DNA from: Rhodospirillales bacterium
GTDB lineage: Bacteria > Pseudomonadota > Alphaproteobacteria > Rhodospirillales_A > JACZKS01
Direction of reading: 5' to 3'
Length of the DNA: 38,348 bases
NCBI GenBank assembly: GCA_018648445.1
Contig: JABGRG010000034.1
Location: 1 to 38,348 of the forward strand
Part shown: positions 17,047-25,687 of the stretch, piece after piece
How positions within the stretch are numbered: the stretch's first letter is position 1
Layout of the letters: each line of letters starts with the position of its first letter
The notes under the pieces: generated by a model
What the model was told of the DNA's origin: nothing
Database searches by the model: none
The model's input: the letters and a program-made list of their open reading frames with translations, nothing else
Translations under genes and position numbers: made by a program

Positions 17047-18309
17047 TTATTCTCGTGGTTCCGGGCGGCTGAGACCGGGCGGAAGGCGGGTTTTCAAGTC
17101 GGCCCGCGTTTTGTTTATCTGCACCTGAACCAATCCTATCGCCCGCGACAGATCTGCCTCGCGGATATCCGTATCGAGCATGATCGCACCGGCGAAATCC
17201 GTTGTTTCAAGAACCGCGCCGGTCATGCAGGCGCCAGATAAATCAGCCCCTCGCAACGATACTTCGCCCATTTGGCAAAGACGAAGGTTAGCCGCCCGAA
17301 GGTTGGCCACCGAAAGGTTGGCCCCTGTCAGGTTGGCGCCGGAAAGTTCGGCCCGGCGCATGTCGGCCGAGGCGAACACCGCGCCTTTGCAATCGGAATC
17401 GGATAAATCGGCGTCGCGAAATCCGGCGTTCGTCATCTCGGCGCCCGCCAACGTCGCGCCGTTTAGGTCGGCTTTGTCGAGAGAAGCCTTTTTCCCCTTG
17501 TCTCCACGGGTTTGCAGCCACAACAGATGCTCTTCAAGGACGGGCACAATATCGAAGCCCTTCACCTCGGGTTGAGGCGGCGCTTCGATCGGCGCCATGG
17601 CGTCGGCCCAGTCGCCCTGACCGTGGAGCGGTTTTTTGGGCGTGGTTTCGCTGGCGGGGTCCCACTCCCTGGCTTTCGGTCGCTCGACCTTCGGCGCAAG
17701 TTCCCCTTCATCCCACTCCCGCGCTTTCTTACGCGGCGCGACAGGGGCTCCCGCCGCTGCGGGTTTCCTTGGCGCGAGTTGGGCGCGCTCGATCTCCTCG
17801 ACGGCCTCTTGGGCCCTTGTCTCAAGAAGCGGCTGCTCTCTTCTGTTGGGACCTTTGAAGTCAGACGGCGTCTCTCCCCGGCGGCACGGGCCGAAGTACG
17901 CTTTTGATGCGACAAAGCGCTTCGGTGCGGTGATCGCGTCGCCGATGCGCTTGATAAATTTCTCAGGTTCCGTCGACTTGGAAACGATCCCTTCTATTCC
18001 GGCTTCGCAGGCGGTGCGGAGAAGTTCCGGATTCGGTGCGTCAACAAACAGGACGATTGGCAATTGAGGGTTCGGGCTCGCCGCATCTCCGCGAATTTTT
18101 CGGGTAAATTCGGCACCGTTCATATCGTTTTGCTGCAATTGAACAACGGCGACATCGGCGGCAAACCGGCCCAGGAGGTCGTATCCGATGGGCGCGGAGC
18201 CCGTGCTCTGGACCCCCGCAACCTTGTATTTATGAAAGATATCATGAGCCCATTTACGGACCCGAATGTCGCTGTGAACCAGCAGAATTCTTGTGTTCGA
18301 CCACTCCAT
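17047..18309 (-). CDS. Degenerate receiver domain fused to pentapeptide repeats
   Basis: About 420 residues from the ATG at 18309 (a TTG three codons upstream is also possible). The N-terminal ~130 residues look like a receiver fold (TRILLVHSD, LPIVLFVDAPNP, GIEGIVSKS). The phosphoacceptor position reads VVQLQQNDMNG, Gln instead of Asp, and the usual acidic pair is His-Ser. It is therefore probably not phosphorylated. A charged, low-complexity linker (about 150-260) with repeated AREWD segments follows. Residues about 285-390 are pentapeptide repeats A(D/N)Lxx (GANLTGANLSVANLRAANL) forming a right-handed helix. Role unknown; probably a scaffold or regulator. Confidence 0.82.
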   Translation of the reverse strand: MEWSNTRILLVHSDIRVRKWAHDIFHKYKVAGVQSTGSAPIGYDLLGRFAADVAVVQLQQNDMNGAEFTRKIRGDAASPNPQLPIVLFVDAPNPELLRTACEAGIEGIVSKSTEPEKFIKRIGDAITAPKRFVASKAYFGPCRRGETPSDFKGPNRREQPLLETRAQEAVEEIERAQLAPRKPAAAGAPVAPRKKAREWDEGELAPKVERPKAREWDPASETTPKKPLHGQGDWADAMAPIEAPPQPEVKGFDIVPVLEEHLLWLQTRGDKGKKASLDKADLNGATLAGAEMTNAGFRDADLSDSDCKGAVFASADMRRAELSGANLTGANLSVANLRAANLRLCQMGEVSLRGADLSGACMTGAVLETTDFAGAIMLDTDIREADLSRAIGLVQVQINKTRADLKTRLPPGLSRPEPRE

Positions 18310-18493
18310 AAGCGCCAATTCTAACCTGTCGAGAAAAATGATGTTTCCGCCTCGTGCCTGGATGCGGTCCGCGTATCATAAATTGGGCGGACAGGCTTTG
18401 TCTCGCTGAAAGAAATCCTTTTTTCGGGTTGCTTTATGCCAAATTATCATGGATTGTTTAACGAAACAAAAAACAACCTATTGGGAGGCGTGG

Positions 18494-19105
18494 ATGAGAC
18501 GCATAATCGTCAGGTTAATGGTTTTGATCGTTGCACCACTGGCGCTGGCAGCGTGCCAAACCACCAGCAAGGATGTCTGGTCCGAGTGGAAGGATATCTC
18601 TGAAGGCCAAAGCGCGGTCGCCTTCGCATGGCCGCCCCACGCCAAACCGGTATCAATAAGGCGGCGTGCGCGAAACGAGAAGCATCGCTACATTCGGCAG
18701 GAACATTGGGGTTGGGGCTCGGGGCAGGCCTGGGTGTCCAAAGCGCCGGGCAACGTCTACTACAAATTTTCAAAACACGATAAAAGTCTTCTGATTAAGG
18801 CATGTGATCGATGGAAACATCTTAAGGAAATCGGGTTGAAAATCTCAGATTCACAAGTGAAGCGCGGCGTGAATCCGGTTGGCAATTATTTCTACGCGGT
18901 GTCTGATCAAAATAGCGGCGACCAAACCTGTTTCGTTTATCATCAGGGGTTGCCGTTCAACGTTCAGTCCGGGTATGCGGACGAGCGCGGCGTGGCAGGG
19001 GGGATTTTAAGCGCCTATGAATGCCAGCCGAAAACACGGATTTCCGTGGCTCAGTTGGAACCGCTGATGGTTCCCTTCGTCGAGGGAGTTCGCATGACGC
19101 AATAG
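18494..19105 (+). CDS. Predicted lipoprotein of unknown function
   Basis: 203 residues from the ATG at 18494, which has GGGAGG at good distance; an upstream in-frame start lacks both ribosome site and signal logic. The N-terminus MRRIIVRLMVLIVAPLALAA then C21 is a lipoprotein signal with lipobox LAAC. The mature part is rich in aromatic and basic residues (HWGWGSGQAWVSKAPGN) and has three further Cys. I recognise no family. Likely an outer-membrane or periplasmic anchored protein. Confidence 0.75.
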   Translation: MRRIIVRLMVLIVAPLALAACQTTSKDVWSEWKDISEGQSAVAFAWPPHAKPVSIRRRARNEKHRYIRQEHWGWGSGQAWVSKAPGNVYYKFSKHDKSLLIKACDRWKHLKEIGLKISDSQVKRGVNPVGNYFYAVSDQNSGDQTCFVYHQGLPFNVQSGYADERGVAGGILSAYECQPKTRISVAQLEPLMVPFVEGVRMTQ

Positions 19106-19124
19106 GCTGATTTAGGAAAGTGGC

Positions 19125-19763
19125 TTAATTCAGCGAGAAGTCGCTTAACACCAAGTCGTCATATTTGGCATGTTCTTTTTGCCAAACCTCGGCCCGGTCC
19201 TCGCCCTCGGCGATTTCGTCTTCGTCGAGGCTTTGGGCCACGAACTCCTTTAGAAAAAACGCCTTGGGGTGGCCGTAGGATCTGGCCAGTTCAAACCACT
19301 TGTAGGCTTCGACCGGATCTTTCGCGAGCCCTTGTCCCTGCAAATGCATCGCCCCCAATGTCGCTGTTATCGCCGGGCACATGGTGCGCAACTTGCGTAG
19401 CCGCAACAGGGCCACGGCCCAGTCGTCCTTTTCCGTCGTTTCCGGTTCCGGCGGATTGGCGGGGATTTTCGCCGGAGCCTCGCTCAGGGCCTTCTGGTAC
19501 CACATGGCTGCGAGTTCCAGGTCTTTGACGACACCAGTGCCGTTTTTGTACAGATCGCCCAAAATCCATTGCGAAGACGCGTTCCCACCATTGGCGAATT
19601 CGCGCAGGATGGGGATCGCCTTGCCATAGTTTCCTTCCGAGATGGCTGTTTGGGCGCGGCGGAAATCGAGGGTCGCCTCCGGAATGTCGTAAGCCAATGC
19701 AGGCGCTGCGAAGATGGCGGTGCAAAGTGCTGCGCAAATCAATCGGGCTGTTTTGGTCGTCAT
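19125..19763 (-). CDS. Exported Sel1-repeat (TPR-like) protein
   Basis: 212 residues with a signal peptide (cleavage after APALA near residue 24). Sel1-like helical repeats run through the body: AISEGNYGKAIPILREFANGG, SSQWILGDLYKNGTGVVKD, AAMWYQKALSEAP and a last unit TLGAMHLQGQGLAKDPVEAYKWFELA. Such proteins act as periplasmic adaptors. The stop is 17 bases from the convergent lipoprotein stop. The upstream region is shared with queA, which reads the other way. Confidence 0.85.
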   Translation of the reverse strand: MTTKTARLICAALCTAIFAAPALAYDIPEATLDFRRAQTAISEGNYGKAIPILREFANGGNASSQWILGDLYKNGTGVVKDLELAAMWYQKALSEAPAKIPANPPEPETTEKDDWAVALLRLRKLRTMCPAITATLGAMHLQGQGLAKDPVEAYKWFELARSYGHPKAFFLKEFVAQSLDEDEIAEGEDRAEVWQKEHAKYDDLVLSDFSLN

Positions 19764-19887
19764 CGTGACAGGGTCCTAGGGGCGATCCGGTTGGTTGCCC
19801 TAATATCGCGGTTGACGCGGGCGGGTTCAACTTGTTAATCCGGCCCGCCGCCACCCGACAATGCCTGCAACACAAAGAAAGCCGCAA

Positions 19888-20925
19888 ATGAAGGTAACTG
19901 ATTTCGATTTTGAGCTGCCTGCCGAACTGATCGCGCAGCACCCGGCAAGCCCGCGTGATTCGGCCCGCCTGCTGCGGGTCGCCGACAATCTGGCCGACAA
20001 GTTCGTTTGCGATCTTCCGGGATTGTTGGAACCGGGCGATATTCTGGTTTTCAACGACACTCGCGTCATCCCCGTGCGCCTGGCCGGAATGCGTGGCGAG
20101 GCCCGCGTCGAGGCGACCCTTATAAAAGAGGTCTCGCCCGATACCTGGAACGCCCTTGTCCGCCCCGGCAAGAAATTCAGGCCCGGCGATACGGTGGTTT
20201 TCGGCGATACCCTGTCGGCCGAGGTTGCAGCCAAGGGCGAGGGCGGCGAGGTCACGCTGAGGTTCAATCGCACCGGTCCCGATCTGATGGCCGCCCTTGA
20301 CCGGGAAGGCGCCATGCCGCTGCCGCCCTATATCAAGCGCGAACGTGGCGGCGATGCGCGCGACCGCAACGACTACCAGACGCTCTTTGCGCAAAAAGAC
20401 GGCGCGGTGGCCGCCCCGACGGCGGGCCTTCATTTTACGCCCAAGCTGATGAATGCCCTGGCAGAACGCGGTTTGCGAACGGCGTTCCTGACCTTGCATG
20501 TGGGTGCGGGCACTTTCCTGCCGGTCAAGGTCGAGGACACCGACGATCACAAAATGCATGCCGAATGGGGCGAAGTCTCGCCACTGGCCGCCGAACGCAT
20601 TGGCGCGGCCCGCGCTGCGGGTGGACGCGTGGTGGCGGTGGGCACGACCAGCCTGCGCCTTTTGGAAAGCGCAGCCCTTGCCGACGGCACGCTGCCGCCC
20701 TACGTCGACGAAACCGACATCTTCATAACGCCGGGCTATGCGTTTAAGATCGTCGACATGCTCTTGACCAATTTTCATTTGCCGAAATCGACGCTGTTCA
20801 TGCTGGTCTCGGCCTTTGCCGGAACGGATCGAATGAAAGCCGCCTACACTCACGCTATCGCCGAAGGTTACCGGTACTATTCCTACGGCGATTGCTGTTT
20901 GCTTTCGAAAGGAACGGGGGCATGA
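19888..20925 (+). CDS. queA: S-adenosylmethionine:tRNA ribosyltransferase-isomerase
   Basis: 345 residues from [11 protein letters not shown], the usual N-terminus; an ATG nine codons earlier is possible. Typical QueA blocks are present: [74 protein letters not shown] and the C-terminal [16 protein letters not shown]. QueA transfers and isomerises the ribosyl part of SAM to preQ1 in tRNA, making epoxyqueuosine. Its stop overlaps tgt by ATGA, giving an operon queA-tgt-queF. Confidence 0.97.
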   Translation: MKVTDFDFELPAELIAQHPASPRDSARLLRVADNLADKFVCDLPGLLEPGDILVFNDTRVIPVRLAGMRGEARVEATLIKEVSPDTWNALVRPGKKFRPGDTVVFGDTLSAEVAAKGEGGEVTLRFNRTGPDLMAALDREGAMPLPPYIKRERGGDARDRNDYQTLFAQKDGAVAAPTAGLHFTPKLMNALAERGLRTAFLTLHVGAGTFLPVKVEDTDDHKMHAEWGEVSPLAAERIGAARAAGGRVVAVGTTSLRLLESAALADGTLPPYVDETDIFITPGYAFKIVDMLLTNFHLPKSTLFMLVSAFAGTDRMKAAYTHAIAEGYRYYSYGDCCLLSKGTGA

Positions 20926-22049
20926 GCGGTTTTTCATACGAGTGCTTCGCCACCGACGGCCCGGCCCGGCTGGGCCGGGTGAATACCGCCCACGGGACTT
21001 TCGATACGCCTGCCTTCATGCCGGTGGGCACGGCGGCGACCGTTAAGGCCATGACGCCCGAAGCGGTGGCGGGAACCGGTGCGCAAATCATTCTGGGCAA
21101 CACCTACCATCTTATGCTGCGGCCCGGCGCCGAGCGCATGGAGCGTCTGGGCGGCCTGCACGAATTCATGAACTGGCCCGCGCCGATCCTGACCGATTCG
21201 GGCGGCTATCAGGTCATGTCGCTGACCGATCTTCGCAAAATGACCGAAGACGGCGTGCGCTTTCGCAGTCATGTGGACGGCAGCTACCACGACCTGACAC
21301 CCGAACGCTGCATGGAAATCCAGCGCTGCCTCGATAGCGACATCACCATGGTGCTGGATGAATGCACACCCTATCCGGCCACGGAAAAAGAGGCCGCCGA
21401 TTCCATGCGCCTGTCCATGCGCTGGGCGGCGCGCTGCCGCGAGGCGTTTTCGCAGCGCCCCGGCTACGGCCTGTTCGGCATCGTGCAGGGCGGGGTCTAT
21501 GCGGACCTGCGCGAAGAATCGGCCCGCGCGCTTCAGGACATCGGCTTCGACGGCTACGCCATCGGCGGTCTGGCCGTGGGCGAGGGGTGGGAGCTTACCT
21601 ACAAGGTGCTGGAATTCACCATGCCCCACATGGCCGCCGACAAACCGCGCTACCTCATGGGCGTCGGCAAGCCGTCCGACATCGTCGGCGGGGTCGCGCG
21701 CGGCATCGATATGTTCGATTGCGTGCTGCCGACGCGCTCGGGGCGCACCGGTCAGGCCTTCACGCGGCGCGGACAGGTCAACATCCGCAATGCCCGCCAC
21801 GCCGAAGACAAACGCCCGCTGGATGAAGCCTGCGCCTGCCCCGCCTGCACCGGTTATAGCCGGGCCTATTTGCATCATCTCATCAAGGCCAAGGAAATCT
21901 TGGGCGCGGTTTTGCTCACGTGGCACAATCTGCAATACTATCAGGACCTGATGGCGGGCATCCGGGCCAGCATCGGAGACGGCAAGTTCGCCGAATTCGC
22001 CGCCCGCTTCGCCGAAGATCAGGAACGGGGCGATATCGAAGCACTTTAA
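20922..22049 (+). CDS. tgt: tRNA-guanine transglycosylase
   Basis: 375 residues; the start ATG overlaps the queA stop. Landmarks are the general-acid segment [11 protein letters not shown] (Tyr form seen in alphaproteobacteria), FGIVQGG, the nucleophile region [21 protein letters not shown], and the zinc site CACPAC with SRAYLHHL. It exchanges G34 for preQ1 in tRNAs with GUN anticodons. An in-frame upstream start at 20892 lies inside queA and is less likely. Confidence 0.97.
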   Translation: MSGFSYECFATDGPARLGRVNTAHGTFDTPAFMPVGTAATVKAMTPEAVAGTGAQIILGNTYHLMLRPGAERMERLGGLHEFMNWPAPILTDSGGYQVMSLTDLRKMTEDGVRFRSHVDGSYHDLTPERCMEIQRCLDSDITMVLDECTPYPATEKEAADSMRLSMRWAARCREAFSQRPGYGLFGIVQGGVYADLREESARALQDIGFDGYAIGGLAVGEGWELTYKVLEFTMPHMAADKPRYLMGVGKPSDIVGGVARGIDMFDCVLPTRSGRTGQAFTRRGQVNIRNARHAEDKRPLDEACACPACTGYSRAYLHHLIKAKEILGAVLLTWHNLQYYQDLMAGIRASIGDGKFAEFAARFAEDQERGDIEAL

Positions 22050-22064
22050 CGAGAGGGCGCGGCC

Positions 22065-22529
22065 ATGGCCGACATGACATACGAGAACCTGACCCACCTG
22101 GGCGGCAAGGCCGAAACACCGGCTTCGCCCGAGGCCGCCATCCTCGAAACCGTGCCCAACCCGCAGGCCGGAACCGACTACGTGGTGCGCTTCACCTGTC
22201 CCGAATTCACCGCCCTTTGCCCCGTTACCGGCCAGCCCGATTTCGCCCATCTGGTCATCGACTATCTGCCAGATGCGCGCCTCGTCGAAAGCAAGTCCCT
22301 GAAACTCTACCTCACCAGCTTTCGCAACCACGGCGGCTTTCACGAAGACTGCACCGTAAAAGTCGGCCGGAAAATCGTCGAAGCCACCAAACCCAAATGG
22401 CTGCGCATCGGCGGCTACTGGTTCCCCCGAGGCGGCATCCCCATCGACGTCTTCTGGCAAACCGGCGAAGTCCCGCAAGGATTGTGGCTGCCCGAACAAG
22501 GCGTGCCGGGGTACCGCGGGCGGGGGTAA
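22065..22529 (+). CDS. queF: NADPH-dependent 7-cyano-7-deazaguanine reductase, single-domain type
   Basis: 154 residues, the short QueF type. Catalytic C52 and D59 lie in [10 protein letters not shown]; the QueF motif ESKSLKLY is at residues 75-82, and [11 protein letters not shown] follows. It reduces preQ0 to preQ1, the substrate of Tgt encoded just upstream. It begins 15 bases after tgt behind GAGAGGG. The stop lies at the very edge of an inverted-repeat arm, so downstream sequence may have been brought in later. Confidence 0.96.
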   Translation: MADMTYENLTHLGGKAETPASPEAAILETVPNPQAGTDYVVRFTCPEFTALCPVTGQPDFAHLVIDYLPDARLVESKSLKLYLTSFRNHGGFHEDCTVKVGRKIVEATKPKWLRIGGYWFPRGGIPIDVFWQTGEVPQGLWLPEQGVPGYRGRG

Positions 22530-22534
22530 AACCC

Positions 22535-22710
22535 GGCCCAAAGCGAGGCTCCCGACAACAAGCCCGGAGGAGCGCAACAGCGCGACGACTAGCGACAAAC
22601 AGGAGCGCAGCCTGCGTGGCGCCTGAACGCAATTCTTGAGAAACTTCGGGGGTAACACCTTCCGGGCTCCGCCCGTCCCCGCAAAGGGCCTCGGCCCCTT
22701 TGATCCCGGT
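22535..22710 (+). repeat. Left arm of a ~170-bp inverted repeat
   Basis: This stretch matches the reverse complement of about 25044-25213. The best-conserved core (22563-22630) contains GACTAGCGACAAACAGGAGC and differs by only a few bases. A second matching block at the inner end carries AAAGGGCCTCGGCCC, itself a small palindrome. The two arms face each other around a segment of ~2.3 kb with two genes. It resembles dispersed repeats found between genes in Rhodospirillales rather than an IS end; no transposase is seen. Confidence 0.85.
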
Positions 22711-22830
22711 AATCGGGAGTGGCCGAAAATGACGATTTTCCTGTCACCGACAGAACCCACCGAAATTCCTGCAATTTGTTGAACTAAAACGATAAATCGT
22801 AGGAATATTGGTGCGATCCTCCGCATTTTA

Positions 22831-22856
22831 TCGTCATTCATCGTCAAAACTCGTCA
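22831..22856. promoter_or_regulatory. Three TCGTCA boxes at exact 10-bp spacing
   Basis: TCGTCA occurs at 22831, 22841 and 22851, each one helical turn apart, and the inverse TGACGA is at 22730. Phased short repeats of this kind often mark a cooperative protein-binding site. No known regulator is recognised for this box. Confidence 0.4.
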
Positions 22857-23082
22857 TTTTGCCATTTTTCTCCTTGTTTTCAATGGATTAACTTCCACAA
22901 AAAACTACAGATATCGCCCGTTTTTCCCCGGCTTTAACCAACGCCTCTCCGAAGCGCGAACAAGAAAAACGGAAGTATATCCTAATTTACGCCAAAAGTC
23001 AAGAGTTTTCCCGTGCCCGCAACGGTATTGGGGTGGGAGGTGCGGTGGAGGGGAGCGGGGAATGCCTTTTGCAGGATCATCG

Positions 23083-23232
23083 CTTCTCTGTGGCTTTCTC
23101 TGTTTTCCCTGTGTTCTCTGTGGTTCACCTTCTTAAACCAACCGATTCCCCGGCCTTTCCGGCATCAGGCGCTCTGTTAAGATTCACTACAGAGAACACA
23201 TAGAACACAGAGGTTTCACAGAGTAGAGAAAA
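23083..23232. repeat. Imperfect inverted repeat of CACAGAGAACACAGAG type
   Basis: The left arm (23083-23129, reading TCTCTGTGGCTTTCTCTG and onward) is nearly the reverse complement of the right arm (about 23181-23232, CTACAGAGAACACATAGAAC and onward), with a ~50-base spacer. Each arm has several GAACACAGAG-like units. It can fold into a long cruciform or RNA hairpin. Related intergenic repeats occur in many genomes. Confidence 0.7.
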
Positions 23233-23371
23233 AACATATGCGAACGTTACTATGGCGTGTATCGTTCTGGAGATGAGGATGTTTCTGGCGGCTATCGAAA
23301 TTTGTGTCTCAGGAATTTCCTTTCGGGAATTGTCCAAGCTCGGTTGAAACCTCAAACCCAATGGAGGCGGG

Positions 23372-23887
23372 ATGCCTAGGGTATCAAATGAACGGAAGAA
23401 TCTTACTCGCCTTGCGGGGGAGTTCCTGGTTGCGTCCAGGCTGACACAACGGGGATACATGGTTAGCCTGCAATGGGGAACGACCATCGGTTACGACATC
23501 CTGGTGTTCGACAAGGACGGGAATGTAGCGTTCGTTGAGGTGAAGACATCCGCCTCCTACGACGGTCGATGGTTGCTCCAGAAAAAGTACGCCAACCCAG
23601 GCAATGAGCGTATCCCTCTCAAACGGCGATTTATCTGCTGCGTCAATATGGCGAGGAGTGAGGACGAACCTCAGGTGTACGTGTTCCCTTGTTCTGTTGT
23701 CTCCAAGGGATTGCACTACTTTTACCCTAATGGTTTTTCGGCTTCGCCGTCCTACGAGTTTTCCCTACCGAAGAAGCCACGGGGCATGAGCCGAGATAAG
23801 GCGGTCAAAACCGTGGGCGAATACATCAGGGCCGACAAATATCTAGAAGGGTATGCAGCCTTGGGTGTGACGGCGGTCGAAAAATGA
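23372..23887 (+). CDS. PD-(D/E)XK-like predicted nuclease-fold protein
   Basis: 171 residues. The N-terminal helix AGEFLVASRLTQRGY with E17, then GYDILVF with D42 and VEVKTS with E56-x-K58, gives the E...D...ExK arrangement of the PD-(D/E)XK nuclease superfamily. The C-terminal half (FICCVNMARSEDEPQVYVFP and onward) completes a sandwich fold of unknown type. Codon use is less GC-rich than in neighbours. It lies inside the inverted-repeat segment, followed by a HEPN-like protein. It might be a defence or mobile-element nuclease; no cognate methylase or transposase is seen, so the function is inferred only from the active-site pattern. Confidence 0.7.
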   Translation: MPRVSNERKNLTRLAGEFLVASRLTQRGYMVSLQWGTTIGYDILVFDKDGNVAFVEVKTSASYDGRWLLQKKYANPGNERIPLKRRFICCVNMARSEDEPQVYVFPCSVVSKGLHYFYPNGFSASPSYEFSLPKKPRGMSRDKAVKTVGEYIRADKYLEGYAALGVTAVEK

Positions 23888-23984
23888 AGGAGTTCCCGGT
23901 ATGATCGAGCACCAAAGAGTAAGCTGTCGCCGTAATCCGATTGAATTTGCAATAATTAGGTGCCGATCGCGGAGGGAGGAATAA

Positions 23985-24008
23985 ATGGTTGAAGGAGCCG
24001 GAGAGTGA
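23985..24008 (+). other. Possible seven-codon leader frame overlapping the HEPN-like gene start
   Basis: ATG at 23985, preceded by the best ribosome site in the area (GGAGGGAGG), opens a frame MVEGAGE that stops at 24006-24008, overlapping the GTG start at 24005. The short frame could feed ribosomes to the GTG by termination-reinitiation. It might also simply reflect a changed start region. Confidence 0.35.
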
Positions 24009-25000
24009 GATTTGTCGCGCAATTTGACCTGACGGCAGACGTTTCCGCCCCAGATGACATTGAGCAGAAATCTATTGAACACCCCAACGGTGATTTCAAA
24101 TTCATCATTCGGCGAAAAACGGTAAACGAGGGCAATGGCACTGTTACGCTACATTGCAATATGGCGTTTGACGCGGCGGCACTCGACCAAGCCAAAGAAG
24201 ATTTCATGAGCTGCGTCCTGAGAGTTTTGGACATTCTTGCTCTAGTCACACACGCCAGCATCAAGTTTCATCGGGTGCATAAGATCTTTGATTTGTCACG
24301 CGGCAAAACTATGCGTCAAGGATTGATGTTCGTGCACGATCCGCCGGAACCCGAACCAACAACATTTCTTGAGCCACATATTCTTGATGCCGCGTCCCTG
24401 TTTCTTAAAGCAGAGGTCGGAGAGAAGGTGCTTAGCGCCCTGCGTTGGTTCCGATTGGGGGTGGTGGCTGAAAGTCCGGAGGATCAATTCCAACATTTCT
24501 GGTTTGCGCTCGAGTTGTTGGCAGTTCACGAAAAGCCTGCGGAAGACGTCCAAGATTTATGTCCCAAGTGCGAATGTGCGCTCTATTGCGAAGCCTGTAA
24601 GGAATATCCGACGCATAAGCCGTATCCCAAGCAAGCCATCGCGCACCTCTGCGCCACAATCGCCCCGGATGCACCAGACTTCTTTTCGATTGCCAATAAA
24701 ACCCTAAACATGATGATGCATGGCTCCTCCGTAGAGAAAATCGAAAGAAAAATCGGCCACCAACTTCATCAAATAATCGATCCGTTGGGCAAGATTGTTT
24801 GGATAGGCTTGCTCAACGATCTTGTCAAATCGCTCCCCGAGGGCGACCGCCCTACAGAATTGAGTCTAGGCCAAGCCAGTACATTCGTTAAGTGGGACAT
24901 GAGCGCGGCGGTTGTGATGGAAACGGTTGTGCCTTTAGGTCCAGATGGCGAGCCAGACATCGAACTAATGACGGGAATAACAGCTGGGTTCACTCATTAA
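24005..25000 (+). CDS. HEPN-like protein with zinc ribbon, possible defence protein
   Basis: 331 residues from GTG at 24005 (AAGGAG eight bases upstream). The helical segment ALRWFRLGVVAESPEDQFQ followed by HFWFALELLAVHE resembles HEPN domains of the ApeA/MauJ-like type. A CPKC...CEAC zinc ribbon sits near residues 187-200. The expected catalytic RNxxxHG near residue 237 reads LNMMMHG: Asn and His are kept but the Arg is Leu, so RNase activity is doubtful. It is AT-richer than its neighbours and lies in the inverted-repeat segment after the nuclease-like gene. It could belong to an abortive-infection or other accessory system; the family call is tentative. Confidence 0.6.
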   Translation: MRFVAQFDLTADVSAPDDIEQKSIEHPNGDFKFIIRRKTVNEGNGTVTLHCNMAFDAAALDQAKEDFMSCVLRVLDILALVTHASIKFHRVHKIFDLSRGKTMRQGLMFVHDPPEPEPTTFLEPHILDAASLFLKAEVGEKVLSALRWFRLGVVAESPEDQFQHFWFALELLAVHEKPAEDVQDLCPKCECALYCEACKEYPTHKPYPKQAIAHLCATIAPDAPDFFSIANKTLNMMMHGSSVEKIERKIGHQLHQIIDPLGKIVWIGLLNDLVKSLPEGDRPTELSLGQASTFVKWDMSAAVVMETVVPLGPDGEPDIELMTGITAGFTH

Positions 25001-25043
25001 CCACGCCAATTTACACTTACAGTTGCCTATTTCCCCCAAACCA

Positions 25044-25213
25044 TCGGGATCAAAGGGCCTCGGCCCTTTGCGGGTACGGGCGGCGCCCGGTCCTTCCATC
25101 ATAATCGCGTTCACGCGCCACGCAGGCTGCGCTCCTGTTTGTCGCTAGTCGTCGCGCTGTGCGCGCTCCTCCGGGCTCGTTGTCGAAGGCGCGCGTTGGG
25201 CCGCGCTTTGGCC
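25044..25213 (-). repeat. Right arm of the ~170-bp inverted repeat
   Basis: Reverse complement of the arm at 22535-22710, starting 44 bases after the HEPN-like gene. The core 25107-25175 is nearly identical to the left arm; outer parts have diverged. The rest of the gap up to 25372 contains no supported gene. Confidence 0.85.
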
Positions 25214-25372
25214 CCGCTTGATTCGCGCCTTTTGGGTGCCGACTTATGTTATAATACCGGTGTGCCAAGGGCGGCGGTTTGGGTCGTGGGTCGCTCTTAA
25301 GAATACCAAGAAAATTGTAGTGGTTCGCGGTTCGGGCCGGGTCGCTCTTTCTTAATGGGAAGGAGGTCGATC

Positions 25373-25687
25373 ATGAATGTCATCATGCTTTTTACCGGGA
25401 CCGGCGCGATGGTGATCCTGACGTCGCACAAGTCGGCCACCGAGCCTGCTTTGCTGGACAAGCTGTCTCACAAGGGTATTGAGAAATTTATAGCGTTCGA
25501 GCTGAACCCCGACATCGCCAAGGAGCGTTACGGCGGGCATTTCTTTGTGGTCGCCCGTGACTTGCGCGAGACCGATGATTTGCGCGTGCTGGATTATAGC
25601 GGCGAGCGCGCCTTCAAGCTGTTCAGCTTTGAAGAAATGGGGCCGCCCATCGTGTATGACGGCACCAGGGAAAAAGTCGACGCCTAG
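25373..25687 (+). CDS. Conserved small cytosolic protein of unknown function
   Basis: 104 residues from MNVIMLFTG; AAGGAGG precedes the ATG at 25373 by nine bases. The sequence MLFTGTGAMVILTSHKSATEP then LDKLSHKGIEKFIAFELN looks like a compact alpha/beta domain seen as a hypothetical protein in Rhodospirillales. No catalytic motif is visible. Its stop overlaps the end of the convergent transporter gene. Confidence 0.8.
   Translation: MNVIMLFTGTGAMVILTSHKSATEPALLDKLSHKGIEKFIAFELNPDIAKERYGGHFFVVARDLRETDDLRVLDYSGERAFKLFSFEEMGPPIVYDGTREKVDA

Larger units (their letters stand above)
22711..23371. other. Long non-coding, AT-richer stretch inside the inverted-repeat segment
   Basis: No supported gene. 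It holds three TCGTCA boxes, an imperfect large inverted repeat of CACAGAGAACACAGAG type, and a purine-rich stretch near 23030-23065. Base composition is clearly more AT-rich than in the queuosine genes. It probably includes the promoter for the gene at 23372, which has GGAGGCGGG before its ATG. Confidence 0.6.

Noticed and set aside
19291..20937. A 548-codon minus-strand frame across queA and the Sel1 gene
   Set aside because: It overlaps queA antisense and the Sel1 gene out of frame, and has no domain.
20934..22847. A 637-codon minus-strand open frame across tgt and queF
   Set aside because: It lies antisense to two certain genes, and its composition reflects third-position GC of those genes.
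25050..25268. Small minus-strand protein containing ATNRSAACVARERD, and a similar string near 22600
   Set aside because: Both come from translating the inverted-repeat arms; such hypothetical proteins are repeat artefacts.
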